Notes under the pieces: model-generated
Databases searched by the model: none
The model's input: only the letters and a program-made list of their open reading frames with translations
Told to the model about the DNA's origin: nothing
In this document: positions 14,505-21,662 of the stretch, in pieces
Position numbering within the stretch: position 1 is the stretch's first letter
Layout of the letters: each line of letters opens with the position of its first letter
Translations under genes and position numbers: made by a program
Source of the DNA: CAZBWP01 sp964630265
Lineage (GTDB): Bacteria; Pseudomonadota; Alphaproteobacteria; Rhodospirillales; Defluviicoccaceae
Assembly (NCBI GenBank): GCA_964630265.1
Contig: CAZVRW010000056.1
Span: forward strand, 1-21,662
Direction of reading: 5' to 3'
DNA: 21,662 nucleotides

Positions 14505-15653
14505 CTATCGGATCGCGGGGGCGGGCGGTCGTGTCATGCTCTCCACCAGCATCGCGGTTCCGAGACCGCCGGCCGAGGCGATCGCCGCCAAGCCCTTGCC
14601 GCCGGTGTGCCGCAACTCGTGAAACAGTCGGACCGCCAGGATCGCCCCCGATGCCCCGATGGGATGACCCCTGGCCAGCGCGCCGCCTCCCAGGTTGACC
14701 ACCGCTGGATCCAGGTCGGCACCGCGCACACAAGCGATCGCCTGCGCCGCGTAGGCTTCCATCACCTCGACGGCGCGCAGGGACCGGGCATCCATGTCCG
14801 CAGCCTCCAGGACGCCGCGGATCGCATCGATCGGCGCCGCTCCCGGCATCGCGGGATCGCCGCCCAAGGTCCTGCCGCCGATAATCCGCAGCGCGAAGTC
14901 CGGCGCCAACCGCCGATAAACGCGCGGCGAGACCACGGCGACGACGGCAGCGCCGTCCGCCGCGACACACGCGTTCGCCGCGGTGATGGAGCCGACGATC
15001 TTCGTCGCCCGGGCACAGAGCCGCTCGCTGAGGGCGCGGGTGAAGGGATCGAGCGCGACAGATACGCCGCCGGGGTTGGCGATTTCCTCGCTGAGCCGGT
15101 CGGCGGCGGCCCGCGCCTTGGCGTGACTGGCGATCGCCCAGGCGTCCTGGTCGTCAAGCGAAATGCCTTCGCGGTCCGCCAGCCGGTTGGCCGCCTCCGA
15201 CATGTCGGGATCGTTGTCCGGCCACGGCGTGAAGCGCGCCTGAAGGCGCGGCTCGGGTGCTTCGTCCCAGCGCGACCGGAACGCGCGGTCCGGCCGGAGC
15301 GAAAAGGATTCGCTGCCGCCGGCGAGCACCACCTCCGCGTGGCCGGCGGCAATCAGCGCGTGCGCCAGGAGGATCGCGTCGAGGCCGCCGGCGCACTGCC
15401 GATCGACACTCAAGCCGGCGACGCGGGTCGGCAGGCCACTGGCCAGCGCCGCCACCCGCGCGGGATTGCCCCCGGCCCCGAGGGCGTTGGAGAGGATCAA
15501 CTCGTCGACTTGGTCCGGCGCCAGCGTCGAGCGGTCGAGGCAGCGCGCGACCGGCGCCACCACCAGGGCGTCGTAGTCAAGGTCGCGAAACGCGCTCCCG
15601 CAAGGCACCACCGAGGTGCGCGCCGCGGCGACGATATAGGCCGGATCGATCAT
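14505..15653 (-). CDS. Thiolase-family protein with altered active site
   Basis: A 382-residue thiolase-fold protein. The N-terminal nucleophile is present as DRQCAGG (C87), and the NLGGGALARGHPIGASGA block (320-336) with H330 is intact. However, the usual NEAF/HEAF motif reads MEAY (298-301), and the second catalytic cysteine, normally in a CxGGG context near the C-terminus, is alanine (A359 in LAAIASAGGLGTAM). Ordinary acetyl-CoA acetyltransferase chemistry is therefore doubtful; it may use another mechanism, act on an unusual acyl substrate, or be a condensing or transferase variant. It overlaps the upstream ligase gene as ATGA (start 15653, upstream stop 15652-15650), showing translational coupling. 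It is the last gene of a three-gene minus-strand operon. Confidence 0.85.
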   Translation of the reverse strand: MIDPAYIVAAARTSVVPCGSAFRDLDYDALVVAPVARCLDRSTLAPDQVDELILSNALGAGGNPARVAALASGLPTRVAGLSVDRQCAGGLDAILLAHALIAAGHAEVVLAGGSESFSLRPDRAFRSRWDEAPEPRLQARFTPWPDNDPDMSEAANRLADREGISLDDQDAWAIASHAKARAAADRLSEEIANPGGVSVALDPFTRALSERLCARATKIVGSITAANACVAADGAAVVAVVSPRVYRRLAPDFALRIIGGRTLGGDPAMPGAAPIDAIRGVLEAADMDARSLRAVEVMEAYAAQAIACVRGADLDPAVVNLGGGALARGHPIGASGAILAVRLFHELRHTGGKGLAAIASAGGLGTAMLVESMTRPPAPAIR

Positions 15654-16984
15654 GGTCCGGCCGCGAGGCGTTTGGCGATCTCGCGTCGGTCGGTTTTGCC
15701 GGAGGGAAGAAACGGCCAGTCGGGAAGCGGCACGAGGGCGATGGGCGCAGCCAGCGGGCCGAACCGCAGTCGCATCGCGCGAAGCAGCCGGCTGCTCTCG
15801 GCTGGCGCCAGGGTGAACTGGGTCGCCGCGATCAGGCGCCGGCCGCGCAAGGCGTCGCGGATCGCCAGCACCGCACACTCGCCCTGGTCGATTCCCTGGC
15901 GCAAGAACCGCTCCACGTCATCGGTATAGACACTCTGCCCGGCGATGGTGACCATCGAGCCCTGGCGCTGCGTGAAGAAGAAATTCCCCGCGGCGTCCAG
16001 GTACCCCTGGTCCCCCACGCTGACGAAGCCGTCCCGCCATTGCGTGTGCGGGGCGCTGCCGACGACGTAACGTTCGAAGAGCATGGAACTCTTCACCCAA
16101 AGGGTGCCAATCCCGCCGGGAGGCAGGTCGCGGCCGAGGTCGTCGCGGATCCTCATCGTTACGCCCGGACAGGCGGTGCCCACCGAGCCCGGCGGGGCAT
16201 TCGCGCCTTTGAACGTGATGAAGCTGGTTTCCGTCGTGCCGTAGAACTCGACCACCTCGGCCGCGGGGAAAAGCCTGCGAAGCGCGGCCAGCCGCCGCTC
16301 GTCCAGTTTGGCGCCGCCGGACAACACCCGGACGACGGAGGGCAGGGCGAGGGCGGGATGCTTCGTCGCCGACGACAGCATCAAGTTCAGATGCGAGGGC
16401 GTGGCGAACACCGACACGCTCGCGTGTTGGCGGCAAAGGTCGGCGAATCCCTTTGGCGTAAACCGGGGCATCACCAGCGGCATGATGCCGCGATCCATGG
16501 CCTCCATCGCGGCATAGAGATGCATGGAATGGGTCAGGCTGCCGATGATCACCGTTTGCGTGTCGGGGGCGGTGGGATAGACATCGCGCTGCATCTGGAA
16601 CGACCGTTGCCAACTCGCCACCGTGCGCAGAACGCCCTTGGCTTGGCCTGTGGACCCAGCGGTGAAACAAGCGATCCGCCGATCCGGCACCGGTTCGACC
16701 TCGAGCACGTGGAGGCGGCCGGAGGTTTGCGGGACCGGGCGGCACGGCAGCATGCGCAGCGTCTCCTCGGCGACCAAGCCGATCGACCGGTCGCAGCGGA
16801 TCGCGGCATCCAGGTTCGCCAAGGTGGCGGTGTCGTTGCGCCCCAGCAGCAACAACAGTGCGCCCGCGCTTTCCGGCGACCGGAAGACGCCTTCGTCCGG
16901 TGCTTCGGGAAGCGAGCGTGCGCGGGGACGGGGCACAATGTCGCCGCGAGCCCCCCGTGGGCGTAAGCGCTCGACGTCGTTCAC
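15650..16984 (-). CDS. AMP-dependent acyl-CoA synthetase/ligase, short form
   Basis: A 444-residue ANL-superfamily enzyme expected to activate a carboxylic acid. Motifs are the phosphate loop TAGSTGQAKG (108-117), YGTTE (248-252), GDQG (324-327), the hinge region QRQGSMV (339-345) in place of the common RxKD, and the catalytic lysine in FLPSGKTDRREI (K430). It is about 60-100 residues shorter than usual because the N-terminal subdomain before the phosphate loop is reduced to about 107 residues. The C-terminal domain is complete. The GTG at 16984 overlaps the upstream transhydrogenase stop as GTGA, and its own stop overlaps the thiolase start. The acid substrate is unknown; operon context suggests a hydroxy- or oxo-acid metabolite. 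Confidence 0.85.
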   Translation of the reverse strand: MNDVERLRPRGARGDIVPRPRARSLPEAPDEGVFRSPESAGALLLLLGRNDTATLANLDAAIRCDRSIGLVAEETLRMLPCRPVPQTSGRLHVLEVEPVPDRRIACFTAGSTGQAKGVLRTVASWQRSFQMQRDVYPTAPDTQTVIIGSLTHSMHLYAAMEAMDRGIMPLVMPRFTPKGFADLCRQHASVSVFATPSHLNLMLSSATKHPALALPSVVRVLSGGAKLDERRLAALRRLFPAAEVVEFYGTTETSFITFKGANAPPGSVGTACPGVTMRIRDDLGRDLPPGGIGTLWVKSSMLFERYVVGSAPHTQWRDGFVSVGDQGYLDAAGNFFFTQRQGSMVTIAGQSVYTDDVERFLRQGIDQGECAVLAIRDALRGRRLIAATQFTLAPAESSRLLRAMRLRFGPLAAPIALVPLPDWPFLPSGKTDRREIAKRLAAGP

Positions 16985-18288
16985 CAGTAGTGCATGGCGC
17001 CGCGGAACAGCTCTCCGAGCTCGGCGTCCCCCGTCTTTCGCGGCGCCATCACCAGGAGGCGCTGCTGCGCCATGGTGCCTTTGACCAATGCCGGAATGTC
17101 GTCGTCCGTATAGCCGAGACCAGAGAGGCCGTTGGGAAGGTCACACGCTCGCATCATCGCGGTGAGGTGCGCGGCCACCAGCGCGCCCGCGTCCTCGGGC
17201 CGGGCGCTGCGGGTATCGACGCCCAGCGCCTCGGTCACGTCCAGGTGGCGCTGCGGCGCCGTTGGGCCGGTGTAGCGCAAGACCGCCGGCGCGTTGATCA
17301 CCACGGAAAGCCCATGCGGCACCATCGGTGACTCCCGTTCGTAGCCGGCCATGCGGTAGCTATGGTTCAGTCCCGCGACGGCATACGACATGGCGTGCGG
17401 CAGGTGCACGCCGGCGTTGCCGAAGGCGAGACCCGCCAAAGTCGCCGCAAACATCATGGCGTGTCGTGCCTCGTCGTCTTCCGCGTCGCGGACCGCCCGC
17501 ACCAAGTATCGCCCACCCAACTCAATGGCGTGTCGACTGCCGATGTCGCTGAAAGGATTGGCGCCCTGATAGGGCGGCCGCAGGTTCGACGCGGCGGGTC
17601 TGGGGCGCGTCGTGTAGGGCCGGGCCGTGTAGGATTCGATGGCATGGGTGAATACATCGAACCCGGTGGAGGCGACGACGGCGCCGGCGAGGGTGCGGGC
17701 GGTGGTCGGGTCGACGACGGCCAAGGTCGGCTTCAGGCGCTTATGGGAAATCCCGGTCTTCACCTGTTCGCCGATGAGGTCGCAGACAGCGATGCCGGTG
17801 GTCTCGCTGCCGGTGCCCGAGGTGGTGGGGCAGGCGATGTGCGGTTTCAGCGGCCCGGGAACAGCGCTCGCCCGGCCAATCGGCGCATTGACGTAGGCGA
17901 GCAGGTCGTCGGGGTAGGTGGCGAGCAGGTTGGCGACCTTCGCCGTATCGATGGTCGATCCCCCGCCCAGTGAGATGAAGCCGTCGAACGCACCGTCGCG
18001 GGCGAAGGCCGCCGCCTCCAGGAAGGATCGGTCGGTGGGCTCGCACCGCACCTCGGCGAAGACAGCAACGTCGACGCCGGCATCGGCAAGGGCTGCGCGG
18101 GCAACCGCCGCTGGCTCGGTCTCGGCGACGTGCCGATCCATGAACAGCGCGGCGCGGCGCATTCCGAGATCGCGGGCGTCCTCACCGATCTCGGCCAGTG
18201 CACCGGCGCCGAACTTGAGGCTCTGTGGGGGGACCGTAAAGGCGATTTCGCCGCCCAGTTGCGGGGCGTAGTAGCTGGCTTGGTTCAT
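16981..18288 (-). CDS. Hydroxyacid-oxoacid transhydrogenase (HOT/ADHFE1-like, iron-containing ADH family)
   Basis: A 435-residue group III alcohol dehydrogenase-family protein. Known HOT enzymes oxidise 4-hydroxybutyrate to succinic semialdehyde while reducing 2-oxoglutarate to 2-hydroxyglutarate, with no free NAD needed. Evidence: the nucleotide motif GGGSTIDTAK (108-117), the metal ligands D211 and H215 (DVFTH), H298 (PHAMSY) and H325 (VPHG). HOT-specific blocks are ESYTARPYTTRP with YQGANPFSDI (about 218-249), GNAGVHLPHAMSYAVAG (290-306) and SPMVPHGLSVVINAPAV (320-336), which closely match human ADHFE1. The ATG at 18288 follows GAGGA with a 9-nt spacer. It is the first gene of the minus-strand operon with the ligase and thiolase, and is divergent from pntAA. 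Confidence 0.88.
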   Translation of the reverse strand: MNQASYYAPQLGGEIAFTVPPQSLKFGAGALAEIGEDARDLGMRRAALFMDRHVAETEPAAVARAALADAGVDVAVFAEVRCEPTDRSFLEAAAFARDGAFDGFISLGGGSTIDTAKVANLLATYPDDLLAYVNAPIGRASAVPGPLKPHIACPTTSGTGSETTGIAVCDLIGEQVKTGISHKRLKPTLAVVDPTTARTLAGAVVASTGFDVFTHAIESYTARPYTTRPRPAASNLRPPYQGANPFSDIGSRHAIELGGRYLVRAVRDAEDDEARHAMMFAATLAGLAFGNAGVHLPHAMSYAVAGLNHSYRMAGYERESPMVPHGLSVVINAPAVLRYTGPTAPQRHLDVTEALGVDTRSARPEDAGALVAAHLTAMMRACDLPNGLSGLGYTDDDIPALVKGTMAQQRLLVMAPRKTGDAELGELFRGAMHYW

Positions 18289-18400
18289 GGCGTTGCGTCC
18301 TCAGACGGGCCTCTCCCGTATCGTTTCGAGTGTCGAGGGAAGCATGCCCGATCGTCAAAGGGTATCGCGCGAGTGCGGCTCGTTTTTTTCTGGCCGGGCC

Positions 18401-18429
18401 TTGTCCCCCGGAGCCGGAGCGTGCATAAC
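18401..18429 (+). promoter_or_regulatory. Probable sigma-70-type promoter of the pnt operon
   Basis: TTGTCC (18401-18406) and CATAAC (18424-18429) are separated by 17 bp, each matching four of six consensus positions. Transcription would start near 18436, about 43 nt before the pntAA start. It lies in the 190-bp divergent gap with the HOT operon; no convincing promoter for the latter was located. Confidence 0.45.
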
Positions 18430-18478
18430 GGGCCACCTGTCACGAAATCCTGGCCTTCGAGTTGGGGGGAATTCCTGC

Positions 18479-19630
18479 ATGAAAATCGCCGTACCGAAAG
18501 AGCGGGCGGCGGGCGAAACCCGGGTCGCGGTTTCGCCCGACGTCGTTAAGAAGTTCGTGGGGTTTGGCTTCGATGTCGTCGTCGAGAAGGGAGCCGGCGC
18601 GGGGTCGGACATGTCCGACGATGATTACCGGGACGCCGGGGCCACCATTGCCAAGGATGAGGCCACGGCGCTGAAGGATGCCGACGTGGTCATCAAGATT
18701 CAACGTCCGAGCATCGAAGGCAAGCCGAACGAGTTGGCGCTGCTCAAAGAGGGCGCGGTGTTGGTCGGCCACCTGGGCGCGCTCGTCCACCGTGCTGACG
18801 TCGACGCCTACGCTGAAGCCAAGCTGACGACGTTCGCGCTGGAACTGATGCCGCGGATCTCACGCGCCCAGTCCATGGACATCCTGTCGAGCCAGAGCAA
18901 CCTCGCCGGCTATCGGGCGGTGATCGACGGAGCCGCCGAGTTCGGTTGCGCCATCCCGATGATGATGACCGCGGCCGGCACGGTGCCGCCGGCCAAGGTG
19001 TTCATCATGGGGGTCGGCGTTGCCGGCCTGCAGGCGATCGCCACGGCCAAGCGGCTCGGCGCGGTCGTCACCGCGACGGATGTCAGGCCGGCGACCAAGG
19101 AACAGGTGCAAAGTCTCGGCGGCAAGTTCATCTCGGTGGACGACGAGGCGATGAAAGAGGCCGAAACGGCCGGCGGTTATGCCAAGGAAATGTCCGAGGA
19201 CTTCAAACGCCGCCAAGCGGAGGTCGTCGCCGAGCACCTCAAGAAGCAGGACATCGTCATCACCACGGCCCTCATCCCAGGCAAGCCAGCGCCGGTCCTG
19301 ATCTCCGAGGAGATGGTCAAGACCATGAAGCCAGGGTCGGTGATCGTCGACCTCGCCGTCGAGGCGGGCGGCAACTGCCCGCTGTCGGAACCGGGCAAGG
19401 TGGTGGTTAAGCATGGCGTCAAGCTCGTCGGTCACACCAACGTTCCCGGCCGGCTGCCGCGCGACGCGAGCGCACTGTTCGCCCGCAACGTTTTGAATTT
19501 CCTTAGTCCTCATGTTGACAAGGAAAACAAATCCTTTGCCTTCAACTGGGACGACGAGACCATCAAGGGCACCCTGGTGACCCGGGACGGCAAGGTGGTC
19601 AACCCGATGCTGACAGGGGAGGGGAAGTGA
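18479..19630 (+). CDS. pntAA: NAD(P) transhydrogenase subunit alpha part 1 (domain I, NAD(H)-binding)
   Basis: This 383-residue soluble subunit binds NAD(H) and passes hydride to NADP+ on PntB, driven by the proton gradient. It starts with MKIAVPKE, typical of the family. It carries the mobile RQD-type loop PRISRAQSMD (125-134), the nucleotide motif GVGVAGLQA (178-186) followed by ATDVRP, and the segment VDLAVEAGGNCPLSEPG (about 290-306). Its length fits the R. rubrum-type split alpha subunit. The ATG at 18479 follows TTGGGGGGA; an open frame extends upstream to 18287 but is not conserved-looking. The stop is 3 bp before pntAB. Confidence 0.96.
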   Translation: MKIAVPKERAAGETRVAVSPDVVKKFVGFGFDVVVEKGAGAGSDMSDDDYRDAGATIAKDEATALKDADVVIKIQRPSIEGKPNELALLKEGAVLVGHLGALVHRADVDAYAEAKLTTFALELMPRISRAQSMDILSSQSNLAGYRAVIDGAAEFGCAIPMMMTAAGTVPPAKVFIMGVGVAGLQAIATAKRLGAVVTATDVRPATKEQVQSLGGKFISVDDEAMKEAETAGGYAKEMSEDFKRRQAEVVAEHLKKQDIVITTALIPGKPAPVLISEEMVKTMKPGSVIVDLAVEAGGNCPLSEPGKVVVKHGVKLVGHTNVPGRLPRDASALFARNVLNFLSPHVDKENKSFAFNWDDETIKGTLVTRDGKVVNPMLTGEGK

Positions 19631-19633
19631 ATC

Positions 19634-20053
19634 ATGAGTTCGGCGACCGTCGTTGAACACATCAAGCAGCTTTCGGAAGACGCTGCCGCTCTCGCCGACC
19701 GGGCCAGGGGCTTGGCCGATGAAGTGACGGCGGTGGCCGTCGCGGCGCCGGTGGAGGCCGCCGCCGGCTGGGACTTCCTGTCGCTGTTCACCGTTTTCGT
19801 GCTGGCCTGCTTCGTCGGCTTCTATGTCGTGTGGAGCGTGACGCCGGCCCTGCATTCACCGCTGATGGCGGTGACCAACGCCATCTCGTCTGTGATCATC
19901 GTCGGCGGCCTGATCGCGGCGGGGAGCGCCGCCATGGGGTTCTCGAGCGTGATGGGCTTCCTGGCGGTGGTGTTGGCCTCGGTCAACATCTTCGGCGGGT
20001 TCATCGTGACCCAGCGCATGCTGGCGATGTTCAAGAAAAAAGCGAAGAAGTAG
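19634..20053 (+). CDS. pntAB: NAD(P) transhydrogenase subunit alpha part 2 (membrane domain)
   Basis: A 139-residue membrane subunit that forms part of the proton channel with PntB. After a polar, alanine-rich helical N-terminus (about 1-45) there are three predicted transmembrane segments: about 48-68, 75-98 and 104-126, ending in a lysine-rich cytoplasmic tail (MFKKKAKK). GGGGAGGGGAAG precedes the ATG, and the gene starts 3 bp after pntAA. A separate pntAB is characteristic of the three-subunit alphaproteobacterial enzyme, unlike the fused PntA of E. coli. Confidence 0.95.
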   Translation: MSSATVVEHIKQLSEDAAALADRARGLADEVTAVAVAAPVEAAAGWDFLSLFTVFVLACFVGFYVVWSVTPALHSPLMAVTNAISSVIIVGGLIAAGSAAMGFSSVMGFLAVVLASVNIFGGFIVTQRMLAMFKKKAKK

Positions 20054-20068
20054 GGGGGAGCCGAACCA

Positions 20069-21457
20069 ATGGCTATGTGGATGGGCTTCGCCTACATCAT
20101 TGCCGCCGTGCTGTTCATCCTGGCGCTGCGCGGCCTCTCTAATCCCGAAATGGCCCGTCAGGGCAACCGCTTCGGCATGGCCGGCATGGTCATCGCCGTC
20201 GCCACCACACTGTTCGCCGTGCAGGCATCGAGCCTCGTATTGATTATCCCGGGTGTGGTCATCGGTGGCGCCATCGGTGCCACGATCGCCCGTCGGATCC
20301 AGATGACGGCATTGCCGCAACTGGTGGCGGCCTTCCACAGTCTGGTGGGCATGGCGGCCGTCTTCGTCGCGACCGCCGCGCTGTACAATCCGGAAGCCTA
20401 CGGCATCGGCATCAGCGGCGACATTCATACCGGCAGCTTGATCGAGATGGCGCTCGGCACCGCGATTGGCGCGATCACTTTCTCCGGCTCCGTGATCGCC
20501 TTCCTGAAACTGCAGGGCTTGATGAGCGGCAATCCGATCGTCTTTCCGATGCAGCATCCGCTGAACGCTTTGATCGGCGGTCTGATCGTCGTGCTGATCA
20601 TCTGGTTCTGTCTGACCGAGAACTACTTCGCGTACTGGATGATCGTGCTGTTGGCATTTGCGATCGGCTTCCTGTTGATCGTTCCGATCGGTGGCGCGGA
20701 CATGCCGGTGGTCGTCTCCATGCTCAACTCTTATTCGGGATGGGCCGCCGCCGGCATCGGTTTCACCCTGCAAAATCCGGCCCTGGTGATTACCGGCGCG
20801 TTGGTCGGCGCATCGGGCGCCATCCTCAGCTACATCATGTGTCGCGGCATGAACCGCTCGATCGTCAACGTGCTGCTGGGTGGCTTCGGTGGCGAAGGCG
20901 TCGCTGCCGTCGCCGGAGCCACCGGCGACCGCAGCGTCAAGGCCGGCAGTGCCGAGGACGCGGCGTTCATCATGAAGAACGCATCGAAGGTGATCATCAT
21001 TCCGGGATACGGCATGGCGGTCTCCCAGGCTCAGCACGCGCTTCGCGAAATGGCCGACAAGCTCAAGGAAGAAGGCGTCGAGGTCAAGTATGCCATCCAC
21101 CCGGTGGCCGGGCGCATGCCGGGGCACATGAACGTGCTGCTGGCCGAAGCCAACGTGCCTTACGACGAGGTGTTCGAACTCGAGGAGATCAACCACGAAT
21201 TTGCGACCGCCGACGTGGCCTTCGTCATCGGCGCCAACGACGTGACCAACCCGCTCGCCCGCACCGATCCCTCGTGCGACATCTACGGCATGCCGATCTT
21301 CGACTGCGACAAGGCGGCGACAACGCTGTTCATCAAGCGGTCGCTGGCGTCGGGCTATGCCGGCGTCGACAACCCCCTGTTCTTCGCCGACAAGACGATG
21401 ATGCTGTTCGGCGATGCCAAGAAGATGACCGAGGAAATTGTTCAGTCCCTCGGGTGA
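20069..21457 (+). CDS. pntB: NAD(P) transhydrogenase subunit beta (membrane domain II plus NADP(H)-binding domain III)
   Basis: A 462-residue subunit with roughly nine transmembrane helices in residues 1-260, followed by the NADP(H)-binding domain III. Domain III shows the Rossmann-like motif IIIPGYGMAVSQAQ (about 309-322), the region GRMPGHMNVLLAEANVPYD, and GANDVTNP, all standard for PntB. GGGGGGAG lies upstream of the ATG, 15 bp after pntAB. As last gene of the operon it is followed by a long GC-rich hairpin. The complex would supply NADPH, as needed for biosynthesis and redox defence. Confidence 0.96.
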   Translation: MAMWMGFAYIIAAVLFILALRGLSNPEMARQGNRFGMAGMVIAVATTLFAVQASSLVLIIPGVVIGGAIGATIARRIQMTALPQLVAAFHSLVGMAAVFVATAALYNPEAYGIGISGDIHTGSLIEMALGTAIGAITFSGSVIAFLKLQGLMSGNPIVFPMQHPLNALIGGLIVVLIIWFCLTENYFAYWMIVLLAFAIGFLLIVPIGGADMPVVVSMLNSYSGWAAAGIGFTLQNPALVITGALVGASGAILSYIMCRGMNRSIVNVLLGGFGGEGVAAVAGATGDRSVKAGSAEDAAFIMKNASKVIIIPGYGMAVSQAQHALREMADKLKEEGVEVKYAIHPVAGRMPGHMNVLLAEANVPYDEVFELEEINHEFATADVAFVIGANDVTNPLARTDPSCDIYGMPIFDCDKAATTLFIKRSLASGYAGVDNPLFFADKTMMLFGDAKKMTEEIVQSLG

Positions 21458-21468
21458 TCCTTGCGCCA

Positions 21469-21510
21469 GTCCCGGCCCCGCGGGTCCGTTTCGGGCCGCC
21501 GGGCCGGGAC
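21469..21510 (+). terminator. Long GC-rich hairpin after pntB
   Basis: GTCCCGGCCC (21469-21478) pairs perfectly with GGGCCGGGAC (21501-21510). The 22-nt interior can pair further (GCGG with CCGC, CCG with CGG around a TTT loop), giving a nearly continuous 42-nt hairpin. It begins 11 nt past the stop. The following GGCATTCTCTTGG is only weakly T-rich, so it may be a terminator or a 3' end-protecting structure. Confidence 0.5.
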
Positions 21511-21595
21511 GGCATTCTCTTGGCACGCCTGTTCGCGGCGACGATTTTGGCGGACGAGCGCCACCCGTCAATCAAATCGAGCAGTCCGCCCCGAA

Positions 21596-21615
21596 CCGTT
21601 TAGTCGACTAGACGG
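21596..21615. promoter_or_regulatory. 20-bp palindrome near the window end
   Basis: A palindrome centred on GTCGAC (CCGTTTAGTCGACTAGACGG) is symmetric over 20 positions except one pair, which could be a G-T pair in RNA. It is less GC-rich than its surroundings. It may be an operator for a gene beyond the window. Apart from this and the hairpin, 21458-21662 shows no gene. Confidence 0.3.
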
Positions 21616-21662
21616 GCTGGTCGGTCGGACGTCTGAAGGTCGTCGCTGATGGTCAAGCGTTA

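Noticed and set aside
15257..16966. 569-codon plus-strand frame opposite the acyl-CoA ligase and thiolase
   Set aside because: It has low-complexity Arg/Ala/Gly-rich translation and covers two well-supported minus-strand genes.
18287..18478. Upstream extension of pntAA
   Set aside because: The MKIAVPKE start at 18479 matches the family N-terminus and has a strong ribosome site; the extension would also run through the likely promoter.
19856..21571. 571-codon open frame on the minus strand
   Set aside because: It is antisense to pntAB/pntB; its translation is histidine- and aspartate-rich low-complexity sequence, typical of a shadow frame.

Overview
The window is GC-rich with strong G/C bias at third codon positions, so long antisense open frames are common. 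Gene content suggests an alphaproteobacterium, probably of the Rhodospirillales type. The clues are a three-subunit proton-translocating transhydrogenase sized like that of Rhodospirillum rubrum, a VPLPA/PEP-CTERM-like surface anchor, and short (4-8 nt) gene overlaps. No rRNA, tRNA, insertion sequence or CRISPR array was found.

Layout: (1) 253-1938, minus strand: a secreted, anchored choice-of-anchor I beta-propeller-like protein. (2) 2180-3973, minus strand: a long-chain acyl-CoA synthetase, divergent from (3) 4069-5862, an oligoendopeptidase F, followed on the plus strand by an ABC1/UbiB-family kinase-like protein and a YbjQ-family protein. (4) 7963-13621, plus strand: an overlapping or near-abutting four-gene unit: lysine 2,3-aminomutase-like radical SAM enzyme, two different D-Ala-D-Ala-ligase-like ATP-grasp enzymes, and a 760-residue fusion of GNAT acetyltransferase, acetylpolyamine amidohydrolase (HDAC fold) and a second GNAT. 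Three phased AACGCG-type repeats lie upstream, and a small secreted MDGITAG-motif protein follows. (5) 14505-18288, minus strand: an operon with 4-nt overlaps for a hydroxyacid-oxoacid transhydrogenase, a short acyl-CoA synthetase-like enzyme and a thiolase lacking two usual active-site residues. (6) 18479-21457, plus strand: pntAA-pntAB-pntB.

The most interesting element is region 4. The aminomutase keeps both aspartates that bind the lysine substrate amino group in characterised enzymes, so its likely product is beta-lysine. Two amide-bond-forming ligase folds and a protein that carries both acetyl-transfer and deacetylation domains suggest a pathway to a beta-lysine-containing small peptide or amide, through or regulated by an N-acetylated intermediate. 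The product could be a compatible solute, related in logic to N-acetyl-beta-lysine or N-acetylglutaminylglutamine amide, or a bioactive metabolite. This is inference; the gene order and domain content are read from the sequence.

The other genes look like fatty-acid or hydroxyacid catabolism (acyl-CoA ligases, thiolase, HOT), peptide turnover (PepF), quinone or lipid homeostasis (UbiB-like) and NADPH supply (Pnt).
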